DNA of 46,967 nt from contig QCQM01000004.1 of assembly GCA_003212195.1 (NCBI GenBank), positions 1 through 46,967 on the forward strand, in the 5' to 3' direction. A program made the position numbers and the translations under genes. Of this stretch, positions 1 to 10,378 are shown piece after piece. A model generated the notes under the pieces. It ran no database searches and was not told the DNA's origin. It saw only the letters and a program-made list of their open reading frames with translations. Position 1 is the stretch's first letter, and the number at the start of each line of letters is the position of its first letter. The DNA comes from Prochlorococcus sp. AG-449-O05. GTDB lineage: Bacteria; Cyanobacteriota; Cyanobacteriia; PCC-6307; Cyanobiaceae.

Positions 1-1043
1 CCCTTGAAGCTTTTCAACATACAGCAGACTATGACACTGCAATATCTAATTGGATAAGAAAAGAAAAAGATTTACAATCTTCCAAATTTATCGAATCTTA
101 TCCACTAATCAAAACCTTAAGATATGGTGAGAATCCACATCAAAAAGCTTTCTGGTATGGTTTAAGTAAGATTGGATGGAACTCAGCAGAACAATTACAA
201 GGAAAAGACTTAAGTTATAACAATCTATTAGATCTAGAGTCTGCACTTTCAACAGTTTTAGAATTTGGCTACAGAGAAAAAGATGAACTTACAACCGACA
301 TGTTTGCCTCAGTTATTTTAAAACACAATAATCCTTGTGGTGCCTCTATAAGTAATTCAGCCTCTAAAGCATTTTTGAATGCTTTGGAATGCGACTCTGT
401 AAGTGCATTTGGAGGAATAGTTGCTTTTAATTCAAATGTTGATAGTGAGACCGCAATTCATCTCAAAGACATTTTCTTAGAGTGTGTCGTCGCTCCATCT
501 TTTGATGAGGAAGCTTTAGAAATTTTAAAAGTTAAAAAGAATTTAAGAATTTTAAAATTTTCAAAAGATCAACTTCCAAAAAAGAATCAAAATTCTACTA
601 AATCAATAATGGGAGGATTACTAGTTCAAGATACTGACGATAGTGAAGAAAAAACTGAAAATTGGATTTCAGTAACTAATAAAAATCCGAGTAATCAAGT
701 TAACTTAGATCTGAATTTTGCATGGAAAATTTGTAAACACGTGAAATCTAATGCCATTGTTATCGCAAAAGACCAAAAAACTATTGGTATTGGAGCTGGA
801 CAAATGAATAGAGTTGGAGCAGCAAAAATTGCATTAAAAGCAGCTGGAAGTTTAAGTTCTGATGCTGTCTTAGCCAGCGATGGGTTTTTCCCATTTGCAG
901 ATACTGTAGAACTAGCAAATGAATATGGAATAAAAGCTATTATTCAACCTGGAGGAAGTCTAAGAGACCAAGAAAGTATTGATATGTGTAATTTAAAAGG
1001 TATCTCAATGGTATTTACACAAAAAAGGCACTTTCTACATTGA
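1..1043 (+). CDS. purH: PurH, AICAR transformylase/IMP cyclohydrolase (5'-truncated by window)
   Basis: Bifunctional enzyme for the last two steps of IMP synthesis (formyl transfer to AICAR, then ring closure). The reading frame is open from base 3, so about 346 C-terminal residues are present; the family is about 515 residues, so the N-terminal cyclohydrolase domain is mostly outside the window. Visible family motifs are RYGENPHQKAFW near base 120, KHNNPCG near base 320 (Lys-His of the transformylase site) and the C-terminal MVFTQKRHFLH. The ATG at 300 is internal and not a start. The gene ends 1 base from the convergent DoxX-like gene. Identity is secure from these motifs. Confidence 0.96.
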   Translation, partial: LEAFQHTADYDTAISNWIRKEKDLQSSKFIESYPLIKTLRYGENPHQKAFWYGLSKIGWNSAEQLQGKDLSYNNLLDLESALSTVLEFGYREKDELTTDMFASVILKHNNPCGASISNSASKAFLNALECDSVSAFGGIVAFNSNVDSETAIHLKDIFLECVVAPSFDEEALEILKVKKNLRILKFSKDQLPKKNQNSTKSIMGGLLVQDTDDSEEKTENWISVTNKNPSNQVNLDLNFAWKICKHVKSNAIVIAKDQKTIGIGAGQMNRVGAAKIALKAAGSLSSDAVLASDGFFPFADTVELANEYGIKAIIQPGGSLRDQESIDMCNLKGISMVFTQKRHFLH

Positions 1044-1044
1044 A

Positions 1045-1605
1045 TTATGTTGATTTTGGATAATATGTAATTTTGTTAGTTTTTCTGAATAAAGATAGCC
1101 TGCCTGGTCCTGCGCATAGAAAGTAAAGAGAAATAGCCCCATATATAAAAGATAATTCGAAAGCGTAATTATGACCTTCAACCACTGCTAGAGGAAAACC
1201 TTCTAATCCAGTATCAAGGAGATGAAAATAAACAGCAAATGCCATAGTGGAGAATAGACCAAGAGAGGAAAGTCTAGCAAAGATACCTAAAGCCAATCCT
1301 ACTGGACATACTAATTGAGTAATTGCCGCTCCAAAAGTCCAAATAACAGGATCACCAGGCAAAAATGGGAAATACTTACCAACTACAAACTCGGCAAAAC
1401 CCTGCGGATCCTGAAGTTTCTCAAGGCCATGATGAATCATCAAAGCACAAAAACCTATTCTTAAAACAAAAATCGATAGTTCTCCAAGGATATTTACTTC
1501 TGAACTTGAAGATGAATTGGCAACTACAACTTCAACTTTTTGGGGCGCCTTGGTTCTATTCATACTTGCAGTTTGAACCTGATCAGTTTGTGTTTTGTCT
1601 TCCAT
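1045..1605 (-). CDS. DoxX-like membrane protein
   Basis: 186-residue integral membrane protein. After a polar N-terminus of about 38 residues it has four hydrophobic stretches (roughly 40-60, 88-107, 110-130 and 148-166). The first carries the LRIGFCALMIHHGLEKL pattern typical of the DoxX/DoxD family, and PGRLSLF follows the last helix. DoxX-family proteins are poorly defined membrane proteins, linked in some organisms to quinone or sulfur redox chemistry; no substrate can be read here. It is convergent with purH and lies about 100 bases downstream of ispH on the same strand. Family assignment is fairly secure; function unknown. Confidence 0.8.
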   Translation of the reverse strand: MEDKTQTDQVQTASMNRTKAPQKVEVVVANSSSSSEVNILGELSIFVLRIGFCALMIHHGLEKLQDPQGFAEFVVGKYFPFLPGDPVIWTFGAAITQLVCPVGLALGIFARLSSLGLFSTMAFAVYFHLLDTGLEGFPLAVVEGHNYAFELSFIYGAISLYFLCAGPGRLSLFRKTNKITYYPKST

Positions 1606-1708
1606 ACTTCATTAAGTTTTCATTATTCTAGTTAATAAAGTAGATATTTTGGAATTATCTGACCAATAAATTAAAAAAACTAAGCAAATTTATAAATGAA
1701 TAACAAAT

Positions 1709-2905
1709 TCAGGTTGCAATATCAATTAACTTTTCAATAACATCTGCAACAACCTTATCAGGAGTGGAGGCACCTGAGGTAATTCCAACATTAATTTTTC
1801 CACTAGGTAGAAAATTATTCTTAAGTTCTAATTCTGATCCTAGTGGTTTATGAAATATTGAGTTTTCTTCAACTGAAATCCTCTCTGGCGTATCAATATG
1901 AAAAGAAGAAATATTTTTAGTAATTGCTATTTCTTGTAGGTGAGTAGTATTAGAAGAATTGAAGCCTCCTATAACTACTAAAATATCAAGGTCTTCATCA
2001 ACCAAAGAGAACATTGCCTCTTGTCTTTCTTCAGTTGCATCACAAATAGTATTAAAAGCTAAAAAGTGGCTATTTAAGTTTTCTGGTCCAAATTTTTTTA
2101 ACATCGTTCTTTCAAAAACCTTTCCAATTTCTTCAGTCTCGCTCTTAAGCATAGTTGTCTGATTTGCAACTCCCACTCTATCTAAATCTTTATCAGGATC
2201 AAATCCATTAGAACAAGCTTTAGCAAATTTGTTCATAAACTCATTTCTATTACCTCTCCCCAGAATATATTCAGATACGTAGTTTGCTTCTTCAAGATCC
2301 AGTAGAACTAAATATTTACCTGCGAATGAACTTGTAGCAAGAGTTTCTTCATGCTTAAATTTTCCATGAATAATAGACGTGAAAATATGTTTCTTATGTT
2401 TTTCAACTGTATGCCAAACCTTAGAAACCCATGGACAAGTTGTATCAATGATATGACAACCTTTCTCATGCAAGAGTTTCATTTCTTGAACAGTAGCTCC
2501 GAAAGCGGGAAGTATAACAACATCCCCATTAGAAACTAAAGAAAAATCTTTAATTCCATTTTTAGCTGAAATGAATTTCACATTCATTTTTCTTAAATGA
2601 TCATTAACCGAGGGATTATGAATTATTTCGTTTGTTATCCATATATTCTCATTAGGGTAATGTCTTCTAGTTTCATAAGCCATTGCTACAGCTCTTTCAA
2701 CTCCCCAACAAAAACCGAAGGCTTGAGCCAACTTGATATTTAGTCTGCCTTTAGTGTAAGTAAAACCATTATCCCTAATAGAACTTATCAAATCACTTTG
2801 GTAAGCTTCTTCTAAGGCTTGAGCTCTTTTTGTTGGAGAATCGAAACCCCTTCTATTGTATCTATCAGAATGATGAAGGGACCTTCTAAAAGCTTGAGTA
2901 TCCAT
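1709..2905 (-). CDS. ispH: IspH, 4-hydroxy-3-methylbut-2-enyl diphosphate reductase
   Basis: Last step of the MEP pathway: reduces HMBPP to IPP and DMAPP using a 4Fe-4S cluster, feeding carotenoid, phytol and quinone synthesis. The 398-residue length fits the cyanobacterial/plastid form, which is longer than the enterobacterial one. The three cluster cysteines are visible: C66 ([11 protein letters not shown]), C157 ([11 protein letters not shown]) and C288 ([12 protein letters not shown]). The catalytic glutamate context is [10 protein letters not shown] (about 91-100). ATG start at 2905. It is followed downstream by the DoxX-like gene, and the amt1 terminator lies between it and amt1. Confidence 0.96.
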   Translation of the reverse strand: MDTQAFRRSLHHSDRYNRRGFDSPTKRAQALEEAYQSDLISSIRDNGFTYTKGRLNIKLAQAFGFCWGVERAVAMAYETRRHYPNENIWITNEIIHNPSVNDHLRKMNVKFISAKNGIKDFSLVSNGDVVILPAFGATVQEMKLLHEKGCHIIDTTCPWVSKVWHTVEKHKKHIFTSIIHGKFKHEETLATSSFAGKYLVLLDLEEANYVSEYILGRGNRNEFMNKFAKACSNGFDPDKDLDRVGVANQTTMLKSETEEIGKVFERTMLKKFGPENLNSHFLAFNTICDATEERQEAMFSLVDEDLDILVVIGGFNSSNTTHLQEIAITKNISSFHIDTPERISVEENSIFHKPLGSELELKNNFLPSGKINVGITSGASTPDKVVADVIEKLIDIAT

Positions 2906-2947
2906 TCTCTTATATTACAACGTTTTAAATAATTTTTCGTAAAAAAA

Positions 2948-2975
2948 AAGAAACCTGACATAAGTCAGGTTTCTT
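2948..2975 (-). terminator. Rho-independent terminator of amt1
   Basis: A perfect 12-bp inverted repeat (2948-2959 with 2964-2975, 4-base loop) sits 20 bases beyond the amt1 stop. On the minus strand it is followed by a T run, the complement of the A run at 2941-2949. The stem and T tract are oriented to end amt1 transcription before ispH. Confidence 0.88.
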
Positions 2976-2994
2976 AAATCAATTTTCAGTTAGA

Positions 2995-4455
2995 TTATTT
3001 AGCAGATGCAAAGTCTGGATATGCTTCCATTCCATGCTCTCCTATATCTAAGCCTTGAGTCTCTTCCTCTTCAGATACTCGGATTCCTCCGAATAATCCT
3101 CCGATCACAGACCAGGCGATCCAGCAAGTAACTAGTGTCCAAATAGCATAAGCTGCGGCACCAAGAGCTTGAACTAGAAGAAGGGTAATACCTCCACCAT
3201 TGAACAATCCCATACCTGCTCCATCACCTTGTACAGCTGTACCCCAAAGACCGATAACTACAGTGCCCCATACACCACAAACTCCGTGAACAGAGAATGC
3301 GCCTACAGGATCATCGATCTCAGCGGCATCAAGTGCTGCAACAGAAAATACAACTATAATTCCCCCTACTAGTCCTGCGAACCAGGCTCCAGCAAGAGTC
3401 ATATCACCACAACCAGCAGTGATACTAACCAAACCAGCAAGGATTCCGTTAATTATCATTGTAAGATCAGGCTTACCAGAAGTTAATGTTGAAACAATAG
3501 TTGCACCAATAGCTCCAGCTGCTGCTGCCAAAGTAGTTGTTACAGCAACATATGGAACCCATTGATCCATAGCAAGTTGAGAACCGGGGTTAAATCCATA
3601 CCAACCTATCCATAGGACTAATGCACCTAGAGTAGCTATAGCCATATTGTGTCCTGGCATAGCTTGTGGTTTCCCATCAGAGTATTTGCCAATTCTTGGT
3701 CCAAGAAGCATAGCTCCTACAAGACCCGCCCATGCTCCAACTGAGTGAACAATTGAAGAACCAGCGAAGTCAACAAAACCTAAAGAATCAAGCCAACCAC
3801 CATTCCATTTCCAGCTACCAGCAATTGGATATATAAATGCAGTTAATACAACAGCAAAAACAACAAATTCTCCAAATTTAACTCTTTCAGCAACAAGACC
3901 GGAAACGATAGTTGCTGCAGTTCCTGCGAATGCAGACTGGAACAAGAAATCAACAGTTGGGACTAATCCAGCATCAGTAACCATATCAGCGGTAACTGTT
4001 GGATCAAAGAATAAGCCTCCAAAATAAAGCCATCCGTCAGCAACACTTCCTCCGTACATTAATGAATAGCCGATAAACCAATAAGAGGTCACAGCTAGAG
4101 CAAATACGAATAAGTTTTTAGCAAGGATGTTTACTGCGTTCTTAGAACGACACATACCTGCCTCAACCATAGCGAAACCAGCGTTCATGAAGATCACTAA
4201 AATGGTAGCGATCAAAAGCCATAAATTGTTAGCAAGAAAAGCTGCATTCAACTCAGGTAAATCAGCTGCATGAGCTGAAAGATTAAAAATACCTAAACCA
4301 AACAAAGCTAAAGGAACAGTTGCAAGCCACAACATAGAGCGGTTTGAACTAAATCCTCGAATACTCCTCAAAAGGAGCATAGGTCCATTAACAAGACTTG
4401 CATCTTGTAATTTGGACCTAGAGCGCCTCTGAGGCGTTTGCAAAGCAGTGGTCAT
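2995..4455 (-). CDS. amt1: Amt1 ammonium transporter
   Basis: High-affinity ammonium transporter of the inner membrane, Amt/MEP/Rh family, 486 residues. It has a leader of about 63 residues whose hydrophobic segment ends in SAHA-ADLPELN, a likely signal peptidase site, followed by 11 expected membrane helices. Family signatures include NAGFAMVEAGMCRSKN, the DFAGSSIVHSVGAWAGLVGA region and SVHGVCGVWGT, which supply the conductance histidines. A perfect NtcA box lies 84 bases upstream and a strong terminator downstream, so it is probably monocistronic and induced by nitrogen limitation. The N-terminal leader is longer than in many Amt proteins; a later start is possible. Confidence 0.97.
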   Translation of the reverse strand: MTTALQTPQRRSRSKLQDASLVNGPMLLLRSIRGFSSNRSMLWLATVPLALFGLGIFNLSAHAADLPELNAAFLANNLWLLIATILVIFMNAGFAMVEAGMCRSKNAVNILAKNLFVFALAVTSYWFIGYSLMYGGSVADGWLYFGGLFFDPTVTADMVTDAGLVPTVDFLFQSAFAGTAATIVSGLVAERVKFGEFVVFAVVLTAFIYPIAGSWKWNGGWLDSLGFVDFAGSSIVHSVGAWAGLVGAMLLGPRIGKYSDGKPQAMPGHNMAIATLGALVLWIGWYGFNPGSQLAMDQWVPYVAVTTTLAAAAGAIGATIVSTLTSGKPDLTMIINGILAGLVSITAGCGDMTLAGAWFAGLVGGIIVVFSVAALDAAEIDDPVGAFSVHGVCGVWGTVVIGLWGTAVQGDGAGMGLFNGGGITLLLVQALGAAAYAIWTLVTCWIAWSVIGGLFGGIRVSEEEETQGLDIGEHGMEAYPDFASAK

Positions 4456-4538
4456 AAAAAAAAATTAGATCTGCAAAAAAACAGTTTGTGCTGTTTCCTT
4501 TCATATTCAATTTTGCTCAAAAAACTTATTAGTGTCTA

Positions 4539-4552
4539 GTAGTCGTTGTTAC
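4539..4552 (-). promoter_or_regulatory. NtcA binding site upstream of amt1
   Basis: The sequence GTAGTCGTTGTTAC is an exact match to the NtcA consensus GTA-N8-TAC, centred 91 bases upstream of the amt1 start codon. ntcA itself is in this window. amt1 is a known type of NtcA target in cyanobacteria. No clean TAN3T -10 box sits at the usual 20-24 base spacing, so the start site is uncertain. Confidence 0.7.
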
Positions 4553-4636
4553 TATTTTTATAGTTGCATCCTAAAACTATATCTGTTAAATTAACAAAAA
4601 ATTTTTTTTAAGAGTTCCAAAATATAAAATTTTTAT

Positions 4637-5377
4637 TTATTTCAAAGGTTTAATTCCTTTCCATGAGACGTGGTCTTTATGAAATTCGAAGGAACATGGG
4701 ATAGTTATCATTCCTGCACTTAAAGATTCTCTAAAAAGATTGCCGTATAAGGGATCTGCATCATCTCCAGGGGCAAAAAAACAAGCATCTTTTCTCGTAA
4801 TACAAAGTACTAAAACACTTTTACTTTCAGGAATTAATTCCTTTAATTCAATAAGGTGTTTTTGACCTCTTTTCGTTACTGTATCTGGGAATAGAGCTAC
4901 ATTTTCTTTAATCCAAGTCGTATTTTTAACCTCTATGTAAATGTTACGTTTATCAGGATTTGAAGATTTTGGGGTTAAAAAAAAGTCAATTCTGCTTTTT
5001 TTATCTTTTCCGTAGGGAACTTCAGATTTGATTGTCTCTATTTCACCTATTGTTTCTATTAGCAGATTTTTCTCAATAACTTTTTTGATTAACTTGTTTG
5101 CGAATAGAGTATTAATACCTACCCAAACCTCCTCATTTTTTGAATTAGAAACACATATCTGTTCCCAAGTAAAAGGTAATTTTCTTTTTAGAGAAGAAGA
5201 AACACTTATCCTTACTTTTGCTCCCTCACTCAAAAGTCCCTTCATTGGGCCAGTGTTAGCACAATGGGCAGTTATTACCTCTCCACTCTCTAATTCAATA
5301 TCTGCAAGAAACCTTTTATACCTTTTAATTAAAACCCCTTCAATTAATGGATCAAAATCAATTAACCGATCATTCAT
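4637..5377 (-). CDS. sfsA: SfsA family protein
   Basis: 246-residue member of the SfsA ('sugar fermentation stimulation') family, which is broadly conserved and has been linked to nucleic-acid binding and a nuclease-like fold; its cyanobacterial role is not established. Recognisable blocks are [19 protein letters not shown] at the N-terminus, [20 protein letters not shown] and the acidic-lysine motif YIEVKNTTW (about residues 147-155), which resembles a restriction-endonuclease-like active site. ATG start at 5377. It is divergent from murJ with only 31 bases between the starts, so promoters must overlap. Confidence 0.93.
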   Translation of the reverse strand: MNDRLIDFDPLIEGVLIKRYKRFLADIELESGEVITAHCANTGPMKGLLSEGAKVRISVSSSLKRKLPFTWEQICVSNSKNEEVWVGINTLFANKLIKKVIEKNLLIETIGEIETIKSEVPYGKDKKSRIDFFLTPKSSNPDKRNIYIEVKNTTWIKENVALFPDTVTKRGQKHLIELKELIPESKSVLVLCITRKDACFFAPGDDADPLYGNLFRESLSAGMITIPCSFEFHKDHVSWKGIKPLK

Positions 5378-5408
5378 AAATATGTCGTTAGTTAGAAATT
5401 AAATATAA

Positions 5409-7031
5409 TTGAAACTTAAACTTATTGAAAAATTTAGACGATTCCAAATGCATTCATTTTTAAAAAATAATGTTTTTTCAATTTCGTTTGGTACCAGTCT
5501 AAGTAAATTAGCTGGATGTATAAGACAAATATTTATAGCTGCTGCTTTTGGGGTTGGTGTAACGTACGATGCGTTTAATTATGCATATATAATTCCTGGT
5601 TTTTTACTAATAATCATTGGGGGTATTAATGGTCCCTTGCATAACGCAATCGTTGCAGTTTTAACTCCGCTTAACAAAAAAAATGGAGCGATTGTTTTAA
5701 CTCAAGTAAGCATAAAACTCTCAATATTATTAATAATTTTAGCCATATTGATTTACTCGAATTCCAGTTTATTAATTGATTTATTGGCCCCGAATTTAAG
5801 TTATGAAGCAAAATCTATTGCCACTTACCAATTACAAATACTTACACCTTGCATCCCTTTATCCGGCTTCATAGGTTTAAGTTTTGGCGCCTTAAATTCC
5901 CAAAGAAAATTCTTTTTATCAAGTATAAGTCCTGCAATAACAAGCGTAACTATTATTTTTTTTATTTTATTTAGTTGGATTTTCAACCAAGAAAATACAT
6001 CTTCCAATTTCTTTACTTACACGGGATTACTGGCATTTGCAACTTTGACAGGAACTTTAATTCAGTTTGTTGTTCAAATTTGGGAAATAAATAAAATTGG
6101 TCTCTTGAGATTAGAGTCAACCTTCAATTTATTCAAAGTTGAAGAGAGGAGAATTTTCAAACTAATTATTCCAGCATCTATCTCATCAGGTTTAAGTCAA
6201 ATTAATGTTTTTATCGATATGTTTTTCGCTTCAAGTTTTCAAGGAGCAGCATCTGGACTAGCTTACGGAAACTTTCTTATACAAGCCCCCTTAGGCATAT
6301 TATCTAACTCCTTGATTCTGCCATTACTTCCAAAATTTTCTAAATTAAGAAGTGAAAAAGACAAAAGAGGTCTCCAAAAAAAATTGATATCTGGGGTAGA
6401 GTACTGTTTCTTGACAGCTATTTTTTTAACCGGATTTTTCATAACATTCAATAATCAAATAGTACAATTAGTTTTTCAAAGAGGATCTTTTGATTATTCA
6501 GCAACTTTAAAAGTAAAAAACATATTAATTGCTTATGCAGTTGGCATACCATTTTATCTTTATAGAGATTTATTAGTAAGAACTTACTATTCAATAGAAA
6601 AAACAAACTTCCCTTTTAAGTCTTCATTTGCAGGGATAGTATTTAATATTTTTTTTGATTGGTTTTTAATTGGTGCCCCAATTAAGAATTTCGGGAATCT
6701 TTCTCCATATAATTTCGGAGTTGTGGGGATAATTTTATCTTCAGTAATAGTCAACCTTATAGTCTGTATTTTGCTTTCTTTTAATCTGCGAAATGAAGAT
6801 ATCCATTTACCTAACTTAGATTTATTGAGGAAAATTAGCCTCATGTCATTAGCAGCATTTTTAGATAGCACACTTTGTTTTACTATTCTCCAAACTACGA
6901 ATAACTTCAATTCAAATTTTGCAGAATTTTTATTATTAATATTTGGAACTCTAACTTTTTTTGTGATTTACTTTTTACTTACAAAATTCTTGAAAGTAAA
7001 TAAATTTAAAGTTTCAAAAAAAGAGATTTAG
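5409..7031 (+). CDS. murJ: MurJ/MviN lipid II flippase
   Basis: Multi-pass inner-membrane protein of the MOP/MATE-like superfamily that flips lipid II for peptidoglycan assembly. 540 residues from a TTG start, with about 14 hydrophobic helices. The N-terminal pattern NVFSISFGTSLSKLAGCIRQ and the internal FQRGSFDYSATLKV are characteristic of MviN. An ATG at 5448 would give a 527-residue product starting MHSFLKN, closer to where homology normally begins; I consider that start at least as likely. It is divergent from sfsA and convergent, 3 bases apart, with the DUF3181 gene. Confidence 0.92.
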   Translation: MKLKLIEKFRRFQMHSFLKNNVFSISFGTSLSKLAGCIRQIFIAAAFGVGVTYDAFNYAYIIPGFLLIIIGGINGPLHNAIVAVLTPLNKKNGAIVLTQVSIKLSILLIILAILIYSNSSLLIDLLAPNLSYEAKSIATYQLQILTPCIPLSGFIGLSFGALNSQRKFFLSSISPAITSVTIIFFILFSWIFNQENTSSNFFTYTGLLAFATLTGTLIQFVVQIWEINKIGLLRLESTFNLFKVEERRIFKLIIPASISSGLSQINVFIDMFFASSFQGAASGLAYGNFLIQAPLGILSNSLILPLLPKFSKLRSEKDKRGLQKKLISGVEYCFLTAIFLTGFFITFNNQIVQLVFQRGSFDYSATLKVKNILIAYAVGIPFYLYRDLLVRTYYSIEKTNFPFKSSFAGIVFNIFFDWFLIGAPIKNFGNLSPYNFGVVGIILSSVIVNLIVCILLSFNLRNEDIHLPNLDLLRKISLMSLAAFLDSTLCFTILQTTNNFNSNFAEFLLLIFGTLTFFVIYFLLTKFLKVNKFKVSKKEI

Positions 7032-7034
7032 TTT

Positions 7035-7319
7035 TTAAAAAAAACTTTCCAAAATCTCCTCTAATTCAAGAATTTGTGAGTTAGTGATTAAATTAATCAG
7101 TGGAATACTATTAACACCATCCCCTACTTTTACATTTATTGCTTTCAGACTTAATTTTGCAGCCTCCAATGGGCCTTGATCTTTATTGCTGATGCATTCA
7201 ATAGCAAGATGCCTAGCTAGTCCAGCGTCTCCAAGATACAAATTCCACTTTTCTATTTTTATAAAAACCTTTTCGGAAATAACATTTTCTAGATCACTTA
7301 TACTTACCTGAGAGTCCAT
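7035..7319 (-). CDS. DUF3181 family protein
   Basis: 94-residue soluble protein that fits the cyanobacteria-specific DUF3181 family: an N-terminal LENVISEKVFIKIEKWNLYLGDAGLARHLA-type block followed by a variable acidic C-terminus (LELEEILESFF). No catalytic motif is visible and no function is known. It lies 14 bases downstream of the next minus-strand gene, so the two are probably cotranscribed. Confidence 0.8.
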   Translation of the reverse strand: MDSQVSISDLENVISEKVFIKIEKWNLYLGDAGLARHLAIECISNKDQGPLEAAKLSLKAINVKVGDGVNSIPLINLITNSQILELEEILESFF

Positions 7320-7333
7320 AAATAGAAATTAAT

Positions 7334-7585
7334 TTAAGTTGATTGTTTTGAAGTATCTTTAGGTTTTTTTATAATTACGAAAAGTAAATGGGAGGCCAAA
7401 AGAACTGACCAGACAATTGCAAAATTATTAAAATAGCTGATTTCATATTTAATCTCTTTTAAAAGCCAAGTGCCACTTACAATGGCAGTAAATATCATGC
7501 AGTGAATAACAAAATTTACTATTCGAGAAAAATGTTTATATATAGGATCTTCTGAGTCACCATTTCCGTACCACTTTATAGGCAT
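7334..7585 (-). CDS. Small two-helix membrane protein, hypothetical
   Basis: 83 residues, with two hydrophobic segments (about 22-42 and 52-73) separated by a short polar loop, and a lysine-rich C-terminal tail. The N-terminus MPIKWYGNGDSEDPIYKHF is polar. I recognise it only as a probable conserved picocyanobacterial membrane protein. It is directly upstream of the DUF3181 gene on the same strand. Function unknown. Confidence 0.7.
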   Translation of the reverse strand: MPIKWYGNGDSEDPIYKHFSRIVNFVIHCMIFTAIVSGTWLLKEIKYEISYFNNFAIVWSVLLASHLLFVIIKKPKDTSKQST

Positions 7586-7671
7586 ATTAATAATTAGATT
7601 GTTAATAATAGATATTTTACCCGAAATCTAGTTGACTAAGAGACCCTGAAACAGAGATATTACATAATTAT

Positions 7672-7745
7672 GCGCCTGTAGCTCAGTGGATTAGAGCACC
7701 TGACTACGGATCAGGGTGTCGGGAGTTCGAATCTCTCCAGGCGCG
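7672..7745 (+). tRNA. trnR: tRNA-Arg (anticodon ACG)
   Basis: 74-base cloverleaf. The acceptor stem GCGCCTG pairs with CAGGCGC, the D arm contains GCTCAGTGGATTAGAGC, the anticodon stem-loop is CTGACTACGGATCAG with anticodon ACG, and the T arm carries GGGAGTTCGAATCTCTC. No CCA is encoded. It reads codons CGN, with A34 presumably converted to inosine. It sits between the small membrane protein gene and glyA. Confidence 0.97.
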
Positions 7746-7822
7746 TTTAAAATTCTGAAATATTCTTTTTATATTTTTCTAAAAAATATCGTTTATATTA
7801 TGGGTATTACTTATCAAATTCA

Positions 7823-9094
7823 ATGAATATCCTTCAAAATCTTAAAGAAAGTGATCCAGTAATATCAAATTTTATTAAGTCTGAAAAAAATAGGCAGGAA
7901 ACTCATCTTGAGTTAATCGCAAGCGAAAATTTCGCATCAATTGCCGTTATGCAGGCTCAAGGTTCCGTACTTACAAATAAATACGCGGAGGGATTACCCC
8001 AAAAAAGATATTACGGGGGATGTGAATTTGTTGATGAAATCGAAGAATTAGCTATTCAGAGAGCGAAAAAATTATTTAATGCAAATTGGGCTAATGTTCA
8101 ACCCCATAGTGGAGCGCAGGCAAATGCTGCTGTTTTTCTAAGTCTACTTAAACCTGGCGACACAATCATGGGGATGGATTTATCTCATGGTGGACACCTA
8201 ACTCATGGGTCTCCAGTAAATATGAGCGGTAAATGGTTCAATGCAGTTCACTATGGTGTAAATAAAGAAACTAGTGAATTAAATTTTGATGAAATAAGAG
8301 AGATAGCACTTGAAACAAAACCAAAATTAATCATATGTGGATATTCTGCTTATCCAAGAACAATCGATTTTGAGTCATTTAGAAATATTGCAGATGAAGT
8401 TGGTGCATTCTTAATGGCTGATATTGCACACATCGCCGGTCTTGTAGCAAGTAAACTTCACCCAAATCCAATACCATATTGTGATGTAGTAACCACAACT
8501 ACTCATAAAACATTAAGAGGACCTAGAGGGGGACTTATCTTGTGTAAAGATGCAGAATTTGGAAAGAAATTTGATAAATCTGTTTTCCCAGGAACTCAGG
8601 GTGGGCCCCTCGAACATATAATTGCAGCTAAAGCAGTTGCATTTGGAGAAGCCTTGCAGCCAGATTTCGTTAATTATTCCCAACAAGTAATAAAAAATGC
8701 AAAAGTTCTAGCTTCAACTCTAATAAATAGAGGTATTAATATCGTTAGTGGAGGCACTGATAACCATATTGTTTTACTCGATTTAAGAAGTATCAATATG
8801 ACTGGTAAGATTGCTGACTTACTTGTAAGTGAAGTGAATATCACTGCAAATAAAAATACTGTTCCATTTGACCCTGAATCACCTTTTGTAACCAGCGGAC
8901 TAAGGTTGGGAACTGCTGCTTTAACTACTAGAGGCTTTAATGAGGATGCTTTTGCTGAAGTTGGCGAAATTATTGCTGATAGATTACTTAACCCAGACGA
9001 TTCACTGATTGAAAGTCAATGTAAAGAAAGAGTATTAACCTTATGTAATCGTTTTCCTCTTTATGAAGGCAAACTTGAAGCATCAATTAAATGA
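7823..9094 (+). CDS. glyA: GlyA, serine hydroxymethyltransferase
   Basis: PLP enzyme interconverting serine and glycine with tetrahydrofolate, the main source of one-carbon units and part of photorespiratory glycine handling. 423 residues, the normal bacterial length. The PLP lysine is K229 in [36 protein letters not shown] and [11 protein letters not shown] are all canonical. ATG start. Its stop overlaps the cinA start by 4 bases (ATGA), indicating translational coupling. Confidence 0.98.
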   Translation: MNILQNLKESDPVISNFIKSEKNRQETHLELIASENFASIAVMQAQGSVLTNKYAEGLPQKRYYGGCEFVDEIEELAIQRAKKLFNANWANVQPHSGAQANAAVFLSLLKPGDTIMGMDLSHGGHLTHGSPVNMSGKWFNAVHYGVNKETSELNFDEIREIALETKPKLIICGYSAYPRTIDFESFRNIADEVGAFLMADIAHIAGLVASKLHPNPIPYCDVVTTTTHKTLRGPRGGLILCKDAEFGKKFDKSVFPGTQGGPLEHIIAAKAVAFGEALQPDFVNYSQQVIKNAKVLASTLINRGINIVSGGTDNHIVLLDLRSINMTGKIADLLVSEVNITANKNTVPFDPESPFVTSGLRLGTAALTTRGFNEDAFAEVGEIIADRLLNPDDSLIESQCKERVLTLCNRFPLYEGKLEASIK

Positions 9095-10365
9095 GTCCTA
9101 ACTCCAAGGGAGTTGAAATTCTTTCTATTGGAACAGAGCTACTCTTAGGAAATATTATCAATACAAATGCTCAATGGATTTCTGAACAGTTATCTCAATT
9201 AGGCTTAAATCACTTTAGACAATCAACTGTCGGTGATAATTGTGATCGAATTATAAAAGTAATTCAAGAAATATCGAAAAGAAGTAATCTTCTAATTACA
9301 ACTGGTGGCTTGGGACCCACCCCAGATGACTTAACTACTGAAGCAATAGCCAAATCTTTTAATGTATCTCTTTTTGAAAGACCGCTCTTATGGGATGAAA
9401 TTAAACAAAAACTTTCAAACTCAAAGCTCAAGGACGATTCCTCCAGCTTAAGGAAACAATGTTTCTTCCCAGAAAATGCTCAGATTATTAATAACCCTAG
9501 GGGCACTGCCCCAGGAATGATTTGGGAACCAGTAAAAGATTTTACTATCCTTTCTTTCCCAGGAGTACCCAGTGAAATGAAAACTATGTGGGAAGAGACG
9601 GCGTATGATTTCATTAAAACCAAATTCTCGGATAATTATTCCTTTTTTTCAAATACTCTTAAATTTGCGGGCATTGGAGAATCAAGCGTTGCTGAAAAAA
9701 TTAATGATCTATTAAATCTTAAAAACCCTACCGTTGCTCCATATGCAAACTTAGGAGAGGTTAAACTAAGAATCACCGCGCGAGCTAAGAACGACCTAGA
9801 AGCAAAAAATATAATTAAACCTATTAAAGAAAAATTAAAAAAAGATTTTTCAAAATTTATTTTTGGAGAGGATAACGATACTCTTCCTAGCGTTTTAATA
9901 AAAGAATTAACCAAGAGGAACGAAACTATTGTTTTTGCTGAATCCTGCACCGGAGGCCTTCTATCTTCATCACTAACTTCAATATCAGGCTCATCTCAAG
10001 TTTTTCAAGGTAGTATTGTTTCCTACAGTAATGAACTCAAAAATTCATTATTAAATATTTCTGAAGAAAAGCTTACAAAATATGGAGCTGTTTCTGAAGA
10101 AGTTTGTCAGGCCATGGCAACTAATGTAAAAGAGAAATTAGGAGCAGATTGGGCAATAGCAATCAGTGGAATAGCTGGTCCTAGCGGAGGCAGTGAAGAT
10201 AAACCGGTTGGACTTGTCTATATCTCAATTTCAGGACCCAATAATCATATAACTAATATAAAAAAACTATTTAACGCAACCCGAAATAGAAAAGAAATAC
10301 AAACACTAAGTGTAAACGTGTGTTTGAACAGTCTCAGATTAATCCTATTATCGAATAGTAAGTAA
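9091..10365 (+). CDS. cinA: CinA family protein (molybdopterin-binding-like plus NMN deamidase-like domains)
   Basis: 424 residues with two domains: an N-terminal MoCF-like domain (about 1-170; [34 protein letters not shown]) and a C-terminal PncC-like domain (about 260-424; [37 protein letters not shown]). CinA proteins are linked to pyridine-nucleotide salvage; a role in competence is known only in some bacteria. The start overlaps the glyA stop. leuC begins 13 bases after it, so glyA-cinA-leuC-leuD may be one transcript. Confidence 0.95.
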   Translation: MSPNSKGVEILSIGTELLLGNIINTNAQWISEQLSQLGLNHFRQSTVGDNCDRIIKVIQEISKRSNLLITTGGLGPTPDDLTTEAIAKSFNVSLFERPLLWDEIKQKLSNSKLKDDSSSLRKQCFFPENAQIINNPRGTAPGMIWEPVKDFTILSFPGVPSEMKTMWEETAYDFIKTKFSDNYSFFSNTLKFAGIGESSVAEKINDLLNLKNPTVAPYANLGEVKLRITARAKNDLEAKNIIKPIKEKLKKDFSKFIFGEDNDTLPSVLIKELTKRNETIVFAESCTGGLLSSSLTSISGSSQVFQGSIVSYSNELKNSLLNISEEKLTKYGAVSEEVCQAMATNVKEKLGADWAIAISGIAGPSGGSEDKPVGLVYISISGPNNHITNIKKLFNATRNRKEIQTLSVNVCLNSLRLILLSNSK

Positions 10366-10378
10366 CTATTTTTACAAA

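Noticed and set aside
300-302. ATG at 300 as the purH start
   Set aside because: The frame is open to the window edge and shows conserved PurH sequence upstream; the ATG is internal.
7672-7745. tRNA-Arg as an integration site of a genomic island
   Set aside because: No integrase, direct repeat of the tRNA 3' end or composition change nearby; flanking genes are housekeeping.
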